51,095 nt of DNA from an uncultured Eggerthella sp. (GCA_905203045.1 CAJKUH010000013.1:1-51095); one strand, 5' to 3'. Shown: positions 34,424-42,987, numbered from the stretch's first letter. Notes: generated by a model from the sequence alone, not told the origin. A program made the numbers and translations.

Positions 34424-35494
34424 CTATCGTGCGGCGTATTCGAGCATGAGCTCGAGCGTTTTCTTGGCTGGTTCTTGCAGGTTGGCGGCAACTTGCACGC
34501 CCACCTGCTCGTTTTCAAGGCAGTCGGCTATCTTTTCAAGCGTGATGGTGGTCATGTTCTCGCATACGGGAACACGGCGGGCGAAGTGGAAGCGCTTTCC
34601 GCTTCCGGCATTGCGCAGCTCCATTTCGCGCAGCACTCCCACCATGGTTACGATGATGAAGTCCTTGGCATCGCTTTTTTGCGTGAACTCGATGATGCCC
34701 TTGGTGGAACCGATGTAGTCGGCTTCGGCAAGCACCTCTTCAGTGCATTCCGGATGGGCCAAAACCAATGCCTCGGGATATTCCTCTTCAAGAGCGATTA
34801 TCTCTTCGGGGACGATGCGCTGATGGCGTGGGCAGTAGCCCTTGTTCAGCAGCACGTGCTTTTCGGGAACCTGTTTGGCAATGAACCGGCCCAGATTCAC
34901 ATCGGGAATGAACAGAAGATGCTTTTGAGGCAGCTCACGGCAGATTTTCTCGGCGTTAGACGAGGTGACGCACACATCGCTCCAGGTTTTCATCTCTGCA
35001 GTGGAATTCACGTAGCACACCACCGCCAAATCGTCACCGTACTGCGCACGGGCATCGTCGATGGTCTTCTTCGCCACCATGTGCGCCATAGGACAATCGG
35101 CGGCAGGCTCGGGCAGAAGCACCGTTTTGCCGGGGTTCAAGAGCTTTGCGCTTTCGCCCATGAACTCCACGCCGGCCAAGACGATGGTCTTCTGCGGCAG
35201 CTCGACGGCGAGCTTCGCCAGATAGAACGAGTCGCCGATATAGTCGGCAACGGCCTGAACCTCGGGCTGCACATAGTAATGGGCCAAGATAACGGCGTCG
35301 CGTTCCTGCTTAAGCCGTTCGATTCGGGCAACCAGCTTGGCATCGGGCTGCTGTGCCGCAAACGAATTCAACGGCGCTTCGCACTCGGGGCAATCTTGCC
35401 TGCCGCGGGGGTTGGGAAAGCCTGCGCTTCCCTGAGGCGGCGGAGCCTGAACCTCTGTCTGCTTCCCTGCTTCTTGCGTTGCCGTAGCGCTCAT
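34424..35494 (-). CDS. nadA: Quinolinate synthase
   Basis: [4Fe-4S] enzyme condensing iminoaspartate with dihydroxyacetone phosphate to quinolinate. It has 356 residues. The three cluster cysteines are in ADCPMAHM, AHPECTEEV and VPVCENMTTIT. An extra N-terminal segment of about 50 residues, rich in Pro, Gly and Gln, contains CPECEAP, a CxxC not part of the usual cluster. It is the first gene of nadA-nadB-nadC-niaR; the stop is 8 nt before nadB. The promoter and operator-like palindrome are at 35549-35589. Confidence 0.95.
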   Translation of the reverse strand: MSATATQEAGKQTEVQAPPPQGSAGFPNPRGRQDCPECEAPLNSFAAQQPDAKLVARIERLKQERDAVILAHYYVQPEVQAVADYIGDSFYLAKLAVELPQKTIVLAGVEFMGESAKLLNPGKTVLLPEPAADCPMAHMVAKKTIDDARAQYGDDLAVVCYVNSTAEMKTWSDVCVTSSNAEKICRELPQKHLLFIPDVNLGRFIAKQVPEKHVLLNKGYCPRHQRIVPEEIIALEEEYPEALVLAHPECTEEVLAEADYIGSTKGIIEFTQKSDAKDFIIVTMVGVLREMELRNAGSGKRFHFARRVPVCENMTTITLEKIADCLENEQVGVQVAANLQEPAKKTLELMLEYAAR

Positions 35495-35548
35495 GCGAAA
35501 CCGTCCCCTTCTTCATTGCAACTTCTTGTTGCTTTTCATATGGGCGGT

Positions 35549-35589
35549 AGTGTAGCACCGCTGTTTACAGCTGACAATGCAACTGACAA
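35549..35589 (-). promoter_or_regulatory. nadA promoter with palindromic operator
   Basis: Minus-strand TTGTCA (35572-35577), 17 nt, TACACT (35549-35554, with upstream TGC). The spacer contains GCTGT-TT-ACAGC (35560-35571), a perfect palindrome, and a second TTGTCA lies 12 bp further upstream (35584-35589). The placement suits repression by NiaR, encoded at the end of the operon. Confidence 0.6.
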
Positions 35590-35656
35590 GACAGTAAAAC
35601 AATGAAACGATGGACGATAGTAAATAGGTCTGCGCAAAGCCTGAAGCAAGTGCCAT

Positions 35657-35681
35657 AAAAAACGCCCGCCTAAGCGAGCGT
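35657..35681 (-). terminator. Terminator after azlD
   Basis: ACGCTCGC-TTAG-GCGGGCGT followed by TTTTTTATGG on the minus strand, 8-bp stem with one G-T pair, 6 nt after the azlD stop. Confidence 0.88.
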
Positions 35682-35687
35682 CTTGAT

Positions 35688-36011
35688 TCAGATAAGTATG
35701 AGCAGTCCATAACTCCCCACACCTGCAATGATGCACCACACCAACGATTTCGTCTTGAGTGCAACCACAATGACGATGAGCGTTGCCACCAAAGGGATGG
35801 CCGCAGGCCACACGCCCGCATCGAACATGCCCGGCGAAAGCAAGTCGTTGGCGATGAGGGCAGCGAATGCCGCCGGGGGAATAAACGCAAGTGCCTGGGA
35901 AAGCCACCCTGGCAAATCGCGACCACGAAGGGCGAAGACCGGAACCACGCGGCACACCAGGATGGTGAACGCACATGCGAGGCCGATGAGGGCAAAATCA
36001 CTCCATGACAT
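35688..36011 (-). CDS. azlD: AzlD-family branched-chain amino acid exporter subunit
   Basis: Small membrane partner of AzlC, exporting branched-chain amino acids or analogues such as azaleucine. It has 107 residues with four hydrophobic segments, including ALIGLACAFTILVCRVVPVF and the family-typical IPPAAFAALIANDLL. The start is ATG 36011 (MSWSDFALIG), with AGGAGG 6 nt upstream, overlapping the azlC stop by 14 nt, so the pair is coupled. Confidence 0.9.
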   Translation of the reverse strand: MSWSDFALIGLACAFTILVCRVVPVFALRGRDLPGWLSQALAFIPPAAFAALIANDLLSPGMFDAGVWPAAIPLVATLIVIVVALKTKSLVWCIIAGVGSYGLLILI

Positions 36012-36771
36012 GGGCAGCCTCCTTCCTTGAAACGACCATGCCCGCCGCAACGCCTGCAAGCGCGCCAACAAGAATTGCGGGACCGGAAAGCCCGATGCAC
36101 TTGCATAGGAACACGCCAAGCACGGCCACCAACGCTGCAGCAACGTTGGAAACCGTGCCTTTCTGGGAAAACAGCAGGCACAGGAAGATGCTGGTCATGG
36201 CAAACGAGGCAAGGGCCGTGGGAACCGTGAGCAGCGAGCCCAAAACCACCCCTACCACGTTGGCAAGCGCCCAGGTAGTTTCGCACAGAAGGTTCACCGC
36301 CGTTGCCTGGGAAACCTTCCAGTCCCCTGTGCTGAAACGGCCTAGGTTAACGGCGAACGATTCGTCGGTTACCGTTGCGCCAAACAGAAACGAAAGGGCC
36401 TTCGGCGTGTTGTGGCAGAAGCGGGAAAGCGAAGCGCCGTAGAGCAGCTGGCGGGTGTTCACCAGCGTTACCGAAGCGATGATGGCCAAAGCCGGGGAAC
36501 CGGCAAGCCACATGTTAGGAATCATGTACTGGCCTGCCCCCGAGTAGAAAAGCATGGAAAGCAAAAACACCTGCAAGGGGTCAAGCCCTACCTGCTGCGC
36601 CAAGATGCCGCAGGGAATGCCCAAGAACACATACCCGATCATAACGGGGAACGCCGCGCTCAAGGGGGCTTTGAGGCGTCCAAGGCCCTTTACGGGAGCG
36701 GAGGGGCCGGCACTTGCCCCTTCTGAATTCGAGGTGTCTACCTCGGTTTGTTTCGATTTCGTTTCGTCCAT
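35998..36771 (-). CDS. azlC: AzlC-family branched-chain amino acid permease
   Basis: Main transport subunit of the AzlCD exporter. The 257-residue protein begins with a 30-residue soluble Ser/Thr-rich segment and then has multiple hydrophobic helices with family motifs PVMIGYVFLGIPCGIL, LFYSGAGQYM, LVNTRQLLYGASL and GATVTDESFAVN. The start ATG at 36771 has no ribosome site but follows TGG-TATATT by 9 nt, implying a leaderless or nearly leaderless mRNA. Export could protect against excess valine made by the ilv operon; this link is an inference. Confidence 0.9.
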   Translation of the reverse strand: MDETKSKQTEVDTSNSEGASAGPSAPVKGLGRLKAPLSAAFPVMIGYVFLGIPCGILAQQVGLDPLQVFLLSMLFYSGAGQYMIPNMWLAGSPALAIIASVTLVNTRQLLYGASLSRFCHNTPKALSFLFGATVTDESFAVNLGRFSTGDWKVSQATAVNLLCETTWALANVVGVVLGSLLTVPTALASFAMTSIFLCLLFSQKGTVSNVAAALVAVLGVFLCKCIGLSGPAILVGALAGVAAGMVVSRKEAAHVME

Positions 36772-36780
36772 AGTTCAGAC

Positions 36781-36786
36781 AATATA
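36781..36786 (-). promoter_or_regulatory. Candidate azlC extended -10 (leaderless start)
   Basis: TGG-TATATT on the minus strand, with 9 nt between it and the azlC ATG, so the transcript would start within about 3 nt of the start codon. Confidence 0.45.
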
Positions 36787-36817
36787 CCACTCGCAGCGGA
36801 CCTCCGCAGAGATACGC

Positions 36818-36839
36818 CGTTCACCCTGCAGGGGGAACG
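36818..36839 (-). repeat. Small hairpin between dgt and azlC
   Basis: CGTTC-c-CCC-TGCA-GGG-t-GAACG forms a 5+3-bp stem with one mismatch in the 138-nt gap after dgt. No T-run, so either a weak terminator for dgt or an operator near the azlC promoter. Confidence 0.3.
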
Positions 36840-36909
36840 CTTACAGAAGAAGCGAAGAGACGCCGCATTGCAGGCTGCCCTCCCCGTGCAGCTATCCAAC
36901 CAGGCCGCC

Positions 36910-37950
36910 CTAACGAAACGACTGGGGAACGAACATCTCTTTGAAGAAACCGGTGGCGTAGCGATCGGTCATGCTGGCAACGTGATCGGTAACCGCGCGC
37001 AGCGGATCGCCCTCGGAAATGGAGCGAAACTCGACGGGAACCTGGTCGTAATGGCGCACAAAGTAGTCGAACAGGTCTTCCACCAAATGCTTCGCCTTAC
37101 GCACTTCCCTCATAACCGGCTCGGACGTATAGACGTTTTCGAACAGGAACGAACGAAGCTCCATCATGGCGTCCCATACCGGCTCGCTCATGTGGATGTC
37201 GCCGACCTTCGCCGAGGTTTCGATCATGTCGTGCACCAACGTTTCGATGCGTGCCGAATGGTTTTCGCCCAGAACTGCATGGGTGGAGGCGGGAAGCTCG
37301 GCTTCCAGCACCGAGCCGGCACGGATGGCATCGTCGATGTCGTGGTTCACGTATGCGATGCGGTCGGCCGTGGCGACGATGCGCCCCTCGAGCGTTTCGG
37401 CGCGCTGGGAGCCGGTATGATGCAGGATGCCATCGCGTACCTCGGCGGTAAGGTTCAGCCCCTTGCCCTCGTTTTCGATAACGTCAACCACGCGCAGGCT
37501 CTGCACATTGTGACGGTACAGAGCCTGCCCTTCAGGCGATTCGGGGTCGATGCCCTTATGACGGGCAAGGCAAGCGGAAAGCGCCTGCTCCCCTACATGG
37601 CCGAAAGGCGTATGCCCCAAATCGTGGCCTAGCGCAATGGCCTCGGTAAGGTCTTCGTTCAAGCCGAGCGCGCGGGCAATGGTGCGGGCAATCTGCGCCA
37701 CTTCCAGGGTATGGGTAAGGCGCGTACGGTAATGGTCCCCTACCGGGGCCAAAAACACCTGGGTTTTGTGGGAAAGGCGGCGAAACGCCTTGGTGTGAAG
37801 GATCTTGTCCCTGTCTCGTTGGTATTCGGTTCGGTACAGGTCGGGCTCGCACGAGCGTGCCCTGCCCTCCGTTTCATCGGAAAACGCCGCTTCCTCGGAA
37901 AAGCGGACGTGCTCTTGATCGGCCTGTTCTTCCCTGGATACCAACTTCAT
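36910..37950 (-). CDS. dgt: Deoxyguanosinetriphosphate triphosphohydrolase-like protein
   Basis: HD-domain dNTPase that hydrolyses dGTP and other dNTPs to nucleoside and triphosphate. It has 346 residues: RRLSHKTQVF, then the metal-binding HD set H(THTLEVAQIAR) ... GHDLGHTPFGHVGE, and a second histidine-rich stretch LHHTGSQRAETLEG. The start is ATG 37950 (MKLVSREEQAD), with GAAGGGG upstream and 2 nt after the preceding stop. The longer frame to 38106 lies over the upstream gene. In many Firmicutes dgt precedes dnaG; here it does not. Confidence 0.93.
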   Translation of the reverse strand: MKLVSREEQADQEHVRFSEEAAFSDETEGRARSCEPDLYRTEYQRDRDKILHTKAFRRLSHKTQVFLAPVGDHYRTRLTHTLEVAQIARTIARALGLNEDLTEAIALGHDLGHTPFGHVGEQALSACLARHKGIDPESPEGQALYRHNVQSLRVVDVIENEGKGLNLTAEVRDGILHHTGSQRAETLEGRIVATADRIAYVNHDIDDAIRAGSVLEAELPASTHAVLGENHSARIETLVHDMIETSAKVGDIHMSEPVWDAMMELRSFLFENVYTSEPVMREVRKAKHLVEDLFDYFVRHYDQVPVEFRSISEGDPLRAVTDHVASMTDRYATGFFKEMFVPQSFR

Positions 37951-37952
37951 GG

Positions 37953-38678
37953 CTATTCCCCTTCTACCACAAGGAGGCGACGGCACGCGGGGCACGTCGC
38001 CAAAGGAGCCTGAGAGCGGATCTTGCTCATGCGGCTCGAATCGAACGTGTGACGACACGCGCTGCAGGCCCCGTCGCGAAGCTCCGCCAAGGCGACGCCG
38101 CCGCACGCGCTGCGCGTTTTCTCGTACACCTTCAAAAGATCCCTATCAACCTGCTCGGCAAGCTCGACGCGGGCCTTTTCGCCCTCTTCGATGGCGGCGC
38201 GCAAAGAGCCACCCGTTTTCTGGAAGGAAGCGATAAGTTCCTGTTCCTTGGCATCAAGGCCCGAAAGCGCCTGCATGATCTGCTTCATGACCGGGTTGAT
38301 CTTGTTCACTTCCTCTTCCACACGGGAAAGCTCCAGCGAAACCTTTTCGCGGCGCTTGCGCACGCCGTCCAAATCGCGTGTATGGGCGGTTACCGCACGG
38401 TAATCGCCTTCCACCTGAGTAAGCGTTTCGGTAATTTCGTCCTGCTTGGCGGAAAGCTGCTCGTCTTCCTGAGCCAGAGCGGCAAGCTTGCCCTCGGCCT
38501 CATCGAGCATGTCCTGAACCTGGACCTTGCGCTTGAGCACTTCGTCTTTCTTCGCGCGCACCTCGAGGATGGCCTTTCGGTGGGGAAGCTCCTTGAACTC
38601 CTTCTTGGCCGAAACAACCTTTCGATCCACCTCCTGCAACGTGCGGAGGGTTGCGATGTCGTGTTCGGTAGCCTTCAT
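37953..38678 (-). CDS. Coiled-coil protein with C-terminal zinc ribbon (C4-type)
   Basis: A 241-residue protein. A long antiparallel coiled coil (about 10-170, heptad-rich with Lys/Glu and Gln) is followed by a four-cysteine zinc ribbon at the C-terminus: CSACRHTF ... CPACRRLL. This architecture matches the CT398/Slr1199-type zf-RING_7 family, often next to nif3-family genes and linked to flagellar or secretion-type functions in a few species; the role here is unknown. The start is ATG 38678 (MKATEHDIATLR). It lies between a Nif3 protein gene and dgt, 2 nt from dgt. Confidence 0.85.
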   Translation of the reverse strand: MKATEHDIATLRTLQEVDRKVVSAKKEFKELPHRKAILEVRAKKDEVLKRKVQVQDMLDEAEGKLAALAQEDEQLSAKQDEITETLTQVEGDYRAVTAHTRDLDGVRKRREKVSLELSRVEEEVNKINPVMKQIMQALSGLDAKEQELIASFQKTGGSLRAAIEEGEKARVELAEQVDRDLLKVYEKTRSACGGVALAELRDGACSACRHTFDSSRMSKIRSQAPLATCPACRRLLVVEGE

Positions 38679-38727
38679 GGGCGCACAGCCTTTCTTCTGG
38701 ACTTGCAAAACGAGTACTGATTATCAA

Positions 38728-39609
38728 TTATCGCCTGGATGATTCAGGCGTGTACCAGTTGTTGTTCTGGTCGATCATGGTAATGCATGATTCGGCAACG
38801 CCTGCTTCAGCCGCATAGGCTGCAAGCAAAGCGCACAACGGGAATTCGGAAACATCGTGTCCAAGCTCGATTATCGCCAAGCCGGAAAGCGCTGCATCCA
38901 ATGCCTCATGATACTTTATCTCGCCGCAGATAAGGCACCCAATGCCCGCATCGAGGCACATGGGGGCAAACGAGCCGGCCGAACCGCCGCTGGTAACGAT
39001 GCGCGAAAGCTGCCTATCGGGAGAGCCCCATACCCTGGGGTATGTGCCGAACACCGACACGCACCGTGCGCTGAGATGGCGCAAGGTCAGCGGCTCTTCG
39101 TCGGCTGCAGGAGCGCAAATGCGACCGAACCCCTTGTTGGCAGAGCCTGGCAACGGGTCGAGCACGCCAAGCGGCGTCAGGCGCAAAAGAGTGGGCAAGG
39201 CATCGAGGCCCGCCGTGGAAACGTCAAGCGCAGTATGGAACGAAAGAATGCTTATTCCCAGTTCGCAGGCGCGACGCACCACGGCCCCCGGCACATGGCC
39301 TGCTGCAGCCTGGGGCATGAACGTGGTGGGGGGGTCGAGGAACACCGGGTGGTGGGTGAGCAAAACGTTGGCACCATGCAAATGAGCTTTCTCAAGTGCG
39401 GCAACGGTAGGATCGAGCGCTACGGCAACACCACGTACCGTATCCATGGGATTGCCCACCAGCATGCCCGTTCGGTCCCATGAGCACGCATCGGCTGCAG
39501 GCATCTTGCGCAGAAGCTCGCGTTCCAGCTCGCCAACCAAGATCATGCGGTCATTTGCCGCCAAGTCTCCTGCATCGGACTTCTTCAGGGAAACAACTTC
39601 ATCGGTCAT
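38728..39609 (-). CDS. Nif3-like dinuclear metal-centre protein
   Basis: NIF3/YqfO-family protein (sometimes labelled GTP cyclohydrolase 1 type 2), forming a hexamer with two metals. It has 293 residues: WDRTGMLVG, then LTHHPVFLDPP with the metal-binding histidine pair, SFHTALDV, and near the C-terminus GEIKYHEALDA and LGHDVSE. The start is ATG 39609 (MTDEVVSLKK), with AAGGAG 9 nt upstream. Its substrate is unproven; the adjacent zinc-ribbon gene is a conserved partner. Confidence 0.88.
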   Translation of the reverse strand: MTDEVVSLKKSDAGDLAANDRMILVGELERELLRKMPAADACSWDRTGMLVGNPMDTVRGVAVALDPTVAALEKAHLHGANVLLTHHPVFLDPPTTFMPQAAAGHVPGAVVRRACELGISILSFHTALDVSTAGLDALPTLLRLTPLGVLDPLPGSANKGFGRICAPAADEEPLTLRHLSARCVSVFGTYPRVWGSPDRQLSRIVTSGGSAGSFAPMCLDAGIGCLICGEIKYHEALDAALSGLAIIELGHDVSEFPLCALLAAYAAEAGVAESCITMIDQNNNWYTPESSRR

Positions 39610-39635
39610 AGCGACCATCTCCTTGCCTTGCGAGG

Positions 39636-40445
39636 TTACGCCAGGGCAATGGTTCTGCGGTCCCCGCCGGGAACCACTACGGTAACCTCGCGATATCCTG
39701 CTTCATACAGTAAACGATACCCCGCTTCGATGCCCCTATCCACATCGGTTACCGTATGGGCATCTGTGCCGAGCGTGCAGGGAACGCCAGCACGGCAGAA
39801 CTCGTGCAGCAGGCTCGGCGCTGGGAACATTTCCTTGCAAGCATAGGTGACTCCCGAAGTATTCACTTCCACCATGCGTCCTGCCTCGCGAGCCGCTTCG
39901 GCGGCTTGGCGATACAGCGGCGCAGGATCGAACGAGGGCTTGCGCCCGTGCTTTTTCACCAGGTCGGGGTGGGACATCACCGTGAAGGGCGCCGAAGAGG
40001 TAACCGCTTCGCACCACACCTCGAAGTAACGGCGCCAAATATAGTCGGCACCGACTTCATCCCAGTATCCGCTTTGCGCCGGGTCGTCGAACGGCCACAG
40101 GTCAAGGAAGTGCACCGATCCCAAGATGATGTCGAACGGATCGAAGGCATCAGGGGCAAACACGCGGTCCTCGTCTTTGCCGAGCCAATCGAGCTCGCAG
40201 CCCACCAGCACTTCCATGTCAGGATACTTCGCACGTTGGGCAAGAATGCGCTCAAAGTACTCGGGTAGACGCTCGGCATGCATGGAAACGTAATCGCGCG
40301 GATCGACCTGGGGCGTGAGCGGATAGTGCTCCGTCACCGCAATGTTGGTTATGCCAACCTCATGGGCATGGGCAATAAGCTCTTCAACGGGTGCATGGCC
40401 ATGGTTGGTCATGTCGGTATGGGTATGTTGGGTTACCAGTTCCAT
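39636..40445 (-). CDS. PHP-domain histidinol-phosphatase family protein
   Basis: Metal-dependent phosphoesterase of the HisK/HisJ type, hydrolysing histidinol phosphate in histidine synthesis if the family assignment holds. It has 269 residues with the PHP motifs TQHTHTDMTNHG at the N-terminus, TEHYPL, GCELDW, SHPDLVKKHG and GTDAHTV near the end. The start has GGAG 8 nt upstream. No other his genes are nearby, so the substrate is inferred from family only. Confidence 0.82.
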   Translation of the reverse strand: MELVTQHTHTDMTNHGHAPVEELIAHAHEVGITNIAVTEHYPLTPQVDPRDYVSMHAERLPEYFERILAQRAKYPDMEVLVGCELDWLGKDEDRVFAPDAFDPFDIILGSVHFLDLWPFDDPAQSGYWDEVGADYIWRRYFEVWCEAVTSSAPFTVMSHPDLVKKHGRKPSFDPAPLYRQAAEAAREAGRMVEVNTSGVTYACKEMFPAPSLLHEFCRAGVPCTLGTDAHTVTDVDRGIEAGYRLLYEAGYREVTVVVPGGDRRTIALA

Positions 40446-40467
40446 GAATGCAGCTCCTACGGCAACG

Positions 40468-40493
40468 AAGAGGGCACCGACCGGCGCCCTCTT
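40468..40493 (-). terminator. Hairpin after the cysteine desulfurase gene
   Basis: AAGAGGGCGCCG-GTC-GGTGCCCTCTT, about 11 bp with wobble. The T-run follows only on the plus strand, so termination on the minus strand is uncertain. Confidence 0.4.
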
Positions 40494-40519
40494 TGAATAG
40501 TTTTTCTTATGGTATCGGC

Positions 40520-41707
40520 TTAGCCGACCACTTCTTCGAAAGCCTCGATGAACGCATCGATCTCTTCTTCAGTGGTGGTGGTGCCCAACGAAACGCGCAG
40601 CGAGCCCAGGGCATCGTCGCGGCTTACACCGATCGCCTTCAGCACGTGCGAGGGGTCAAGCGAATGGGACGAGCACGCCGAACCGCCCGAAACGCAGAAG
40701 CCCCGTCGATCGAGCTGAAGGATAAGCGTTTCGCTTTCGATGCCGTGCACCAGCACGTTTACCACGTGCGGGGCAAACGCCGTGCTACCAGGCTCAACGT
40801 CGACCGCCGCCTTCACCTTGGGGTTGGCGGTAAGGCGCGCATAGCATTTGTCGCGCAAGGCGGTTATGCGCTGGGCGTTTTCCTCGAGGTTTGCAAGGGC
40901 GGCGCGGGCGGCTGCGGCAAAGCCGACTGCCCCCATAACGTTCTGCGTGCCGCTGCGGCGACCCGATTCCTGACCGCCGCCGACAATCTGCGCCGTGAAC
41001 GGCGTGCGCGCCTTCACGTACAGGGCGCCCATGCCCTTGGGGCCGCCGATCTTATGAGAGGAAATGGAAAGCGCATCGACGCCCCAGTCCTTCACGGAAA
41101 CAGGAATCTTGCCGAATGCCTGCGTGGCATCCACGTGGAACAGAGCCCCCGCCTTGTGCGCCACCTGCGCAAGCGAGGCGATGTCCATGGTGCTGCCCAC
41201 TTCGTTGTTCACCGCCATGATGGAAACGAGCAGGACCCTTTCGGTGAGCACCTCCGCCAAAGCCTCGGGCGTGATGTGACCCGAGGAGTCGGGCTCGACG
41301 TAGGTAACCTGCGCGCCCCAATGGCCCAGCGTTTCGGCGGCCTTCAGCACCGCATCGTGTTCGATGGAGGAAACCACAATCTGCGGGACGCATTCATGGT
41401 CGCCCTCCTGCTCAGCGCGCGCCATGGCAGCATCAACAATGCCGAACAAGGCGGCGTTGTCGGCTTCGGTGGCACCGGAAGTGAACGTGATTTCGTCGGG
41501 GCGCGCCTTGATGGCGCGGGCTATGGTCTCGCGCGATTCCTCCAAAGCGCGAAATGCCGTGCGGCCAACCTCGTAGAGCGAGTTGGCATTTGCGTTGCCC
41601 GCAAGCAGGCCGTCTATTCCCGCCTGCACGAACGGGGCCATTGCGTTTGCGGCCTCGGCGCACAGTGGCGCCGTTGCCGCCCAATCCAAATATACGGGAG
41701 CCTCCAT
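40520..41707 (-). CDS. Cysteine desulfurase (NifS/IscS family)
   Basis: PLP enzyme releasing sulfur from cysteine for Fe-S clusters or tRNA thiolation. It has 395 residues: YLDWAATAP at the N-terminus, SGATEADN, SSIEHDAVL, the PLP lysine in SSHKIGGPKGMGALY, and the active-site cysteine in SGGSACSSHSLDPSHVL. No iscU/nifU or mnmA gene follows it here, so the sulfur acceptor is not evident. The ATG overlaps the rpe stop as TAATG, so it is translationally coupled to rpe. Confidence 0.93.
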   Translation of the reverse strand: MEAPVYLDWAATAPLCAEAANAMAPFVQAGIDGLLAGNANANSLYEVGRTAFRALEESRETIARAIKARPDEITFTSGATEADNAALFGIVDAAMARAEQEGDHECVPQIVVSSIEHDAVLKAAETLGHWGAQVTYVEPDSSGHITPEALAEVLTERVLLVSIMAVNNEVGSTMDIASLAQVAHKAGALFHVDATQAFGKIPVSVKDWGVDALSISSHKIGGPKGMGALYVKARTPFTAQIVGGGQESGRRSGTQNVMGAVGFAAAARAALANLEENAQRITALRDKCYARLTANPKVKAAVDVEPGSTAFAPHVVNVLVHGIESETLILQLDRRGFCVSGGSACSSHSLDPSHVLKAIGVSRDDALGSLRVSLGTTTTEEEIDAFIEAFEEVVG

Positions 41708-42390
41708 TAGCGTGCCTCCTCCCCTGCTTCGCGCAGGATGCCGATGGCCGCCTCAGGGTCTTCCGCCTTGAACACGCCGGAGCCGGCAACCAGAACGTCG
41801 GCACCCTGAGCGCATACCAGCCCAGCCGTGCGGCCAGCGCTGATGCCGCCATCGACCTCGATAAGAAGGCTCGGGTTCAGGCGCATCGCCATTTCGGCAA
41901 CCGCCCCTACGCGGTTTTCGCTGCCTTCGATGTACGACTGGCCGGAAAAGCCGGGGAACACGCTCATGACCAAAACCATGTCAACATCAGCAATATAGGG
42001 CTCCAACGCTTCCACTGGATAGTCGGGCTTCAGGGTAAGGGCCGGGTGCACGCCCGCTTCGCGCGTGCGACGGATGAATTCGTGCACCTCTTCTTCACCG
42101 TGGAGCGCTTCCATGTGCACCGACACCCAATCAGCGCCGGCATCCAGGTACCAGTCGAGCTGCTCGAGTGGGTTGGAGATCATCAGATGCACGTCAAGCG
42201 GCACCTGGGTAATTTTCTTGAGCTGGGAAACGAAGGGGACGCCCAGCGTCAGATTCGGCACAAAGTGACCGTCCATCACATCGACATGGATGAAATCCGT
42301 CCCGCCGCGCTCGAGCATACGGATATCGCGCTCGAAGTTCATGAAATCAGCGGAAAGGATTGAGGGAGATATCTTGATGTCACCGAACAC
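41707..42390 (-). CDS. rpe: Ribulose-phosphate 3-epimerase
   Basis: Interconverts ribulose-5-P and xylulose-5-P. It has a TIM barrel of 227 residues with ISPSILSADFMNF, HVDVMDGHFVPN, DVHLMISNP, VMSVFPGFSGQSYI and EVDGGIS motifs. The start is GTG 42390 (VFGDIKISPSILSAD), with AAAGGGG 6 nt upstream; the frame continues to 42495 through the non-coding gap. A possible promoter (TTGCAA, then TAGAAT after 19 nt) lies about 35 nt upstream of the start. Confidence 0.95.
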   Translation of the reverse strand: MFGDIKISPSILSADFMNFERDIRMLERGGTDFIHVDVMDGHFVPNLTLGVPFVSQLKKITQVPLDVHLMISNPLEQLDWYLDAGADWVSVHMEALHGEEEVHEFIRRTREAGVHPALTLKPDYPVEALEPYIADVDMVLVMSVFPGFSGQSYIEGSENRVGAVAEMAMRLNPSLLIEVDGGISAGRTAGLVCAQGADVLVAGSGVFKAEDPEAAIGILREAGEEAR

Positions 42391-42487
42391 GGCGAGCCCC
42401 TTTCTTGAATGTAAAAACCTGCTGCCTATTCTACACGCATGGCCCGTCCCGTTTGCAAGCACCCGCGCAGCCGCCAACCGCGGCACC

Positions 42488-42523
42488 GCGGACAAGGCGC
42501 ATCGGCAGCTGAAGCCTGTCCGC
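42488..42523 (-). terminator. Hairpin after ogt
   Basis: GCGGACAGGC with GCCTTGTCCGC, 10 bp with one bulge and a 15-nt loop, directly after the ogt stop. No T-run. Confidence 0.4.
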
Positions 42524-42987
42524 TAACGCGCTTTTGTCTCAAGCTCCAGCAGAAACTTCTTCACATGAGGGCCGAATGCATACCCCCCAAGCGAGCCATT
42601 GGAACCCACCACCCTGTGGCAGGGGATGAGCAGGGGGACGGGATTGTGTCCGCATGCCTGGCCAACCGCTTGCAGGCCCTTTGGCTTGCCCACCGCCTCG
42701 GCGATTTGCGCATAGGTGCGCGTCTGGCCGTAGGGAATGTCCGCTATGGCGTTCCACACAGCACGCTGGAACGCAGTGCCCTGGGCTTCAACGGGCACGT
42801 CGAAAGCGGTTCGCTTGCCCGCCAGGTATTCCAGCACTTGGCTCGATGCCTTGTTGGTAAGCGCCGTGGCGCGCTCGCTCCCCCGCAGAGCCACAGGGCC
42901 AAAGGCAAAATGCGTTATGGCCCGTCCGTCCGATTCGATGGAGACACGGCCCATGGGCGTACGGTAGACAAAGTAGGTAAAGCCCAT
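42523..42987 (-). CDS. ogt: Methylated-DNA-[protein]-cysteine S-methyltransferase
   Basis: Suicide repair protein that removes methyl groups from O6-methylguanine. It has 154 residues with the acceptor cysteine in LLIPCHRVVGSNG, the helix-turn-helix TRTYAQIAEAVGKPKG and an N-terminal RNase-H-like half (YFVYRTPMGRVSIES). The start ATG 42987 overlaps the gpsA stop as TAATG; the open frame running further upstream is antisense-like overlap with gpsA and not part of the gene. Confidence 0.93.
   Translation of the reverse strand: MGFTYFVYRTPMGRVSIESDGRAITHFAFGPVALRGSERATALTNKASSQVLEYLAGKRTAFDVPVEAQGTAFQRAVWNAIADIPYGQTRTYAQIAEAVGKPKGLQAVGQACGHNPVPLLIPCHRVVGSNGSLGGYAFGPHVKKFLLELETKAR

Noticed and set aside
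35513..36286. A 257-codon minus-strand frame overlapping azlC and azlD
   Set aside because: Both azl genes show proper transporter motifs in other frames and a good coupling site; this frame gives low-complexity Arg/Ser-rich sequence.
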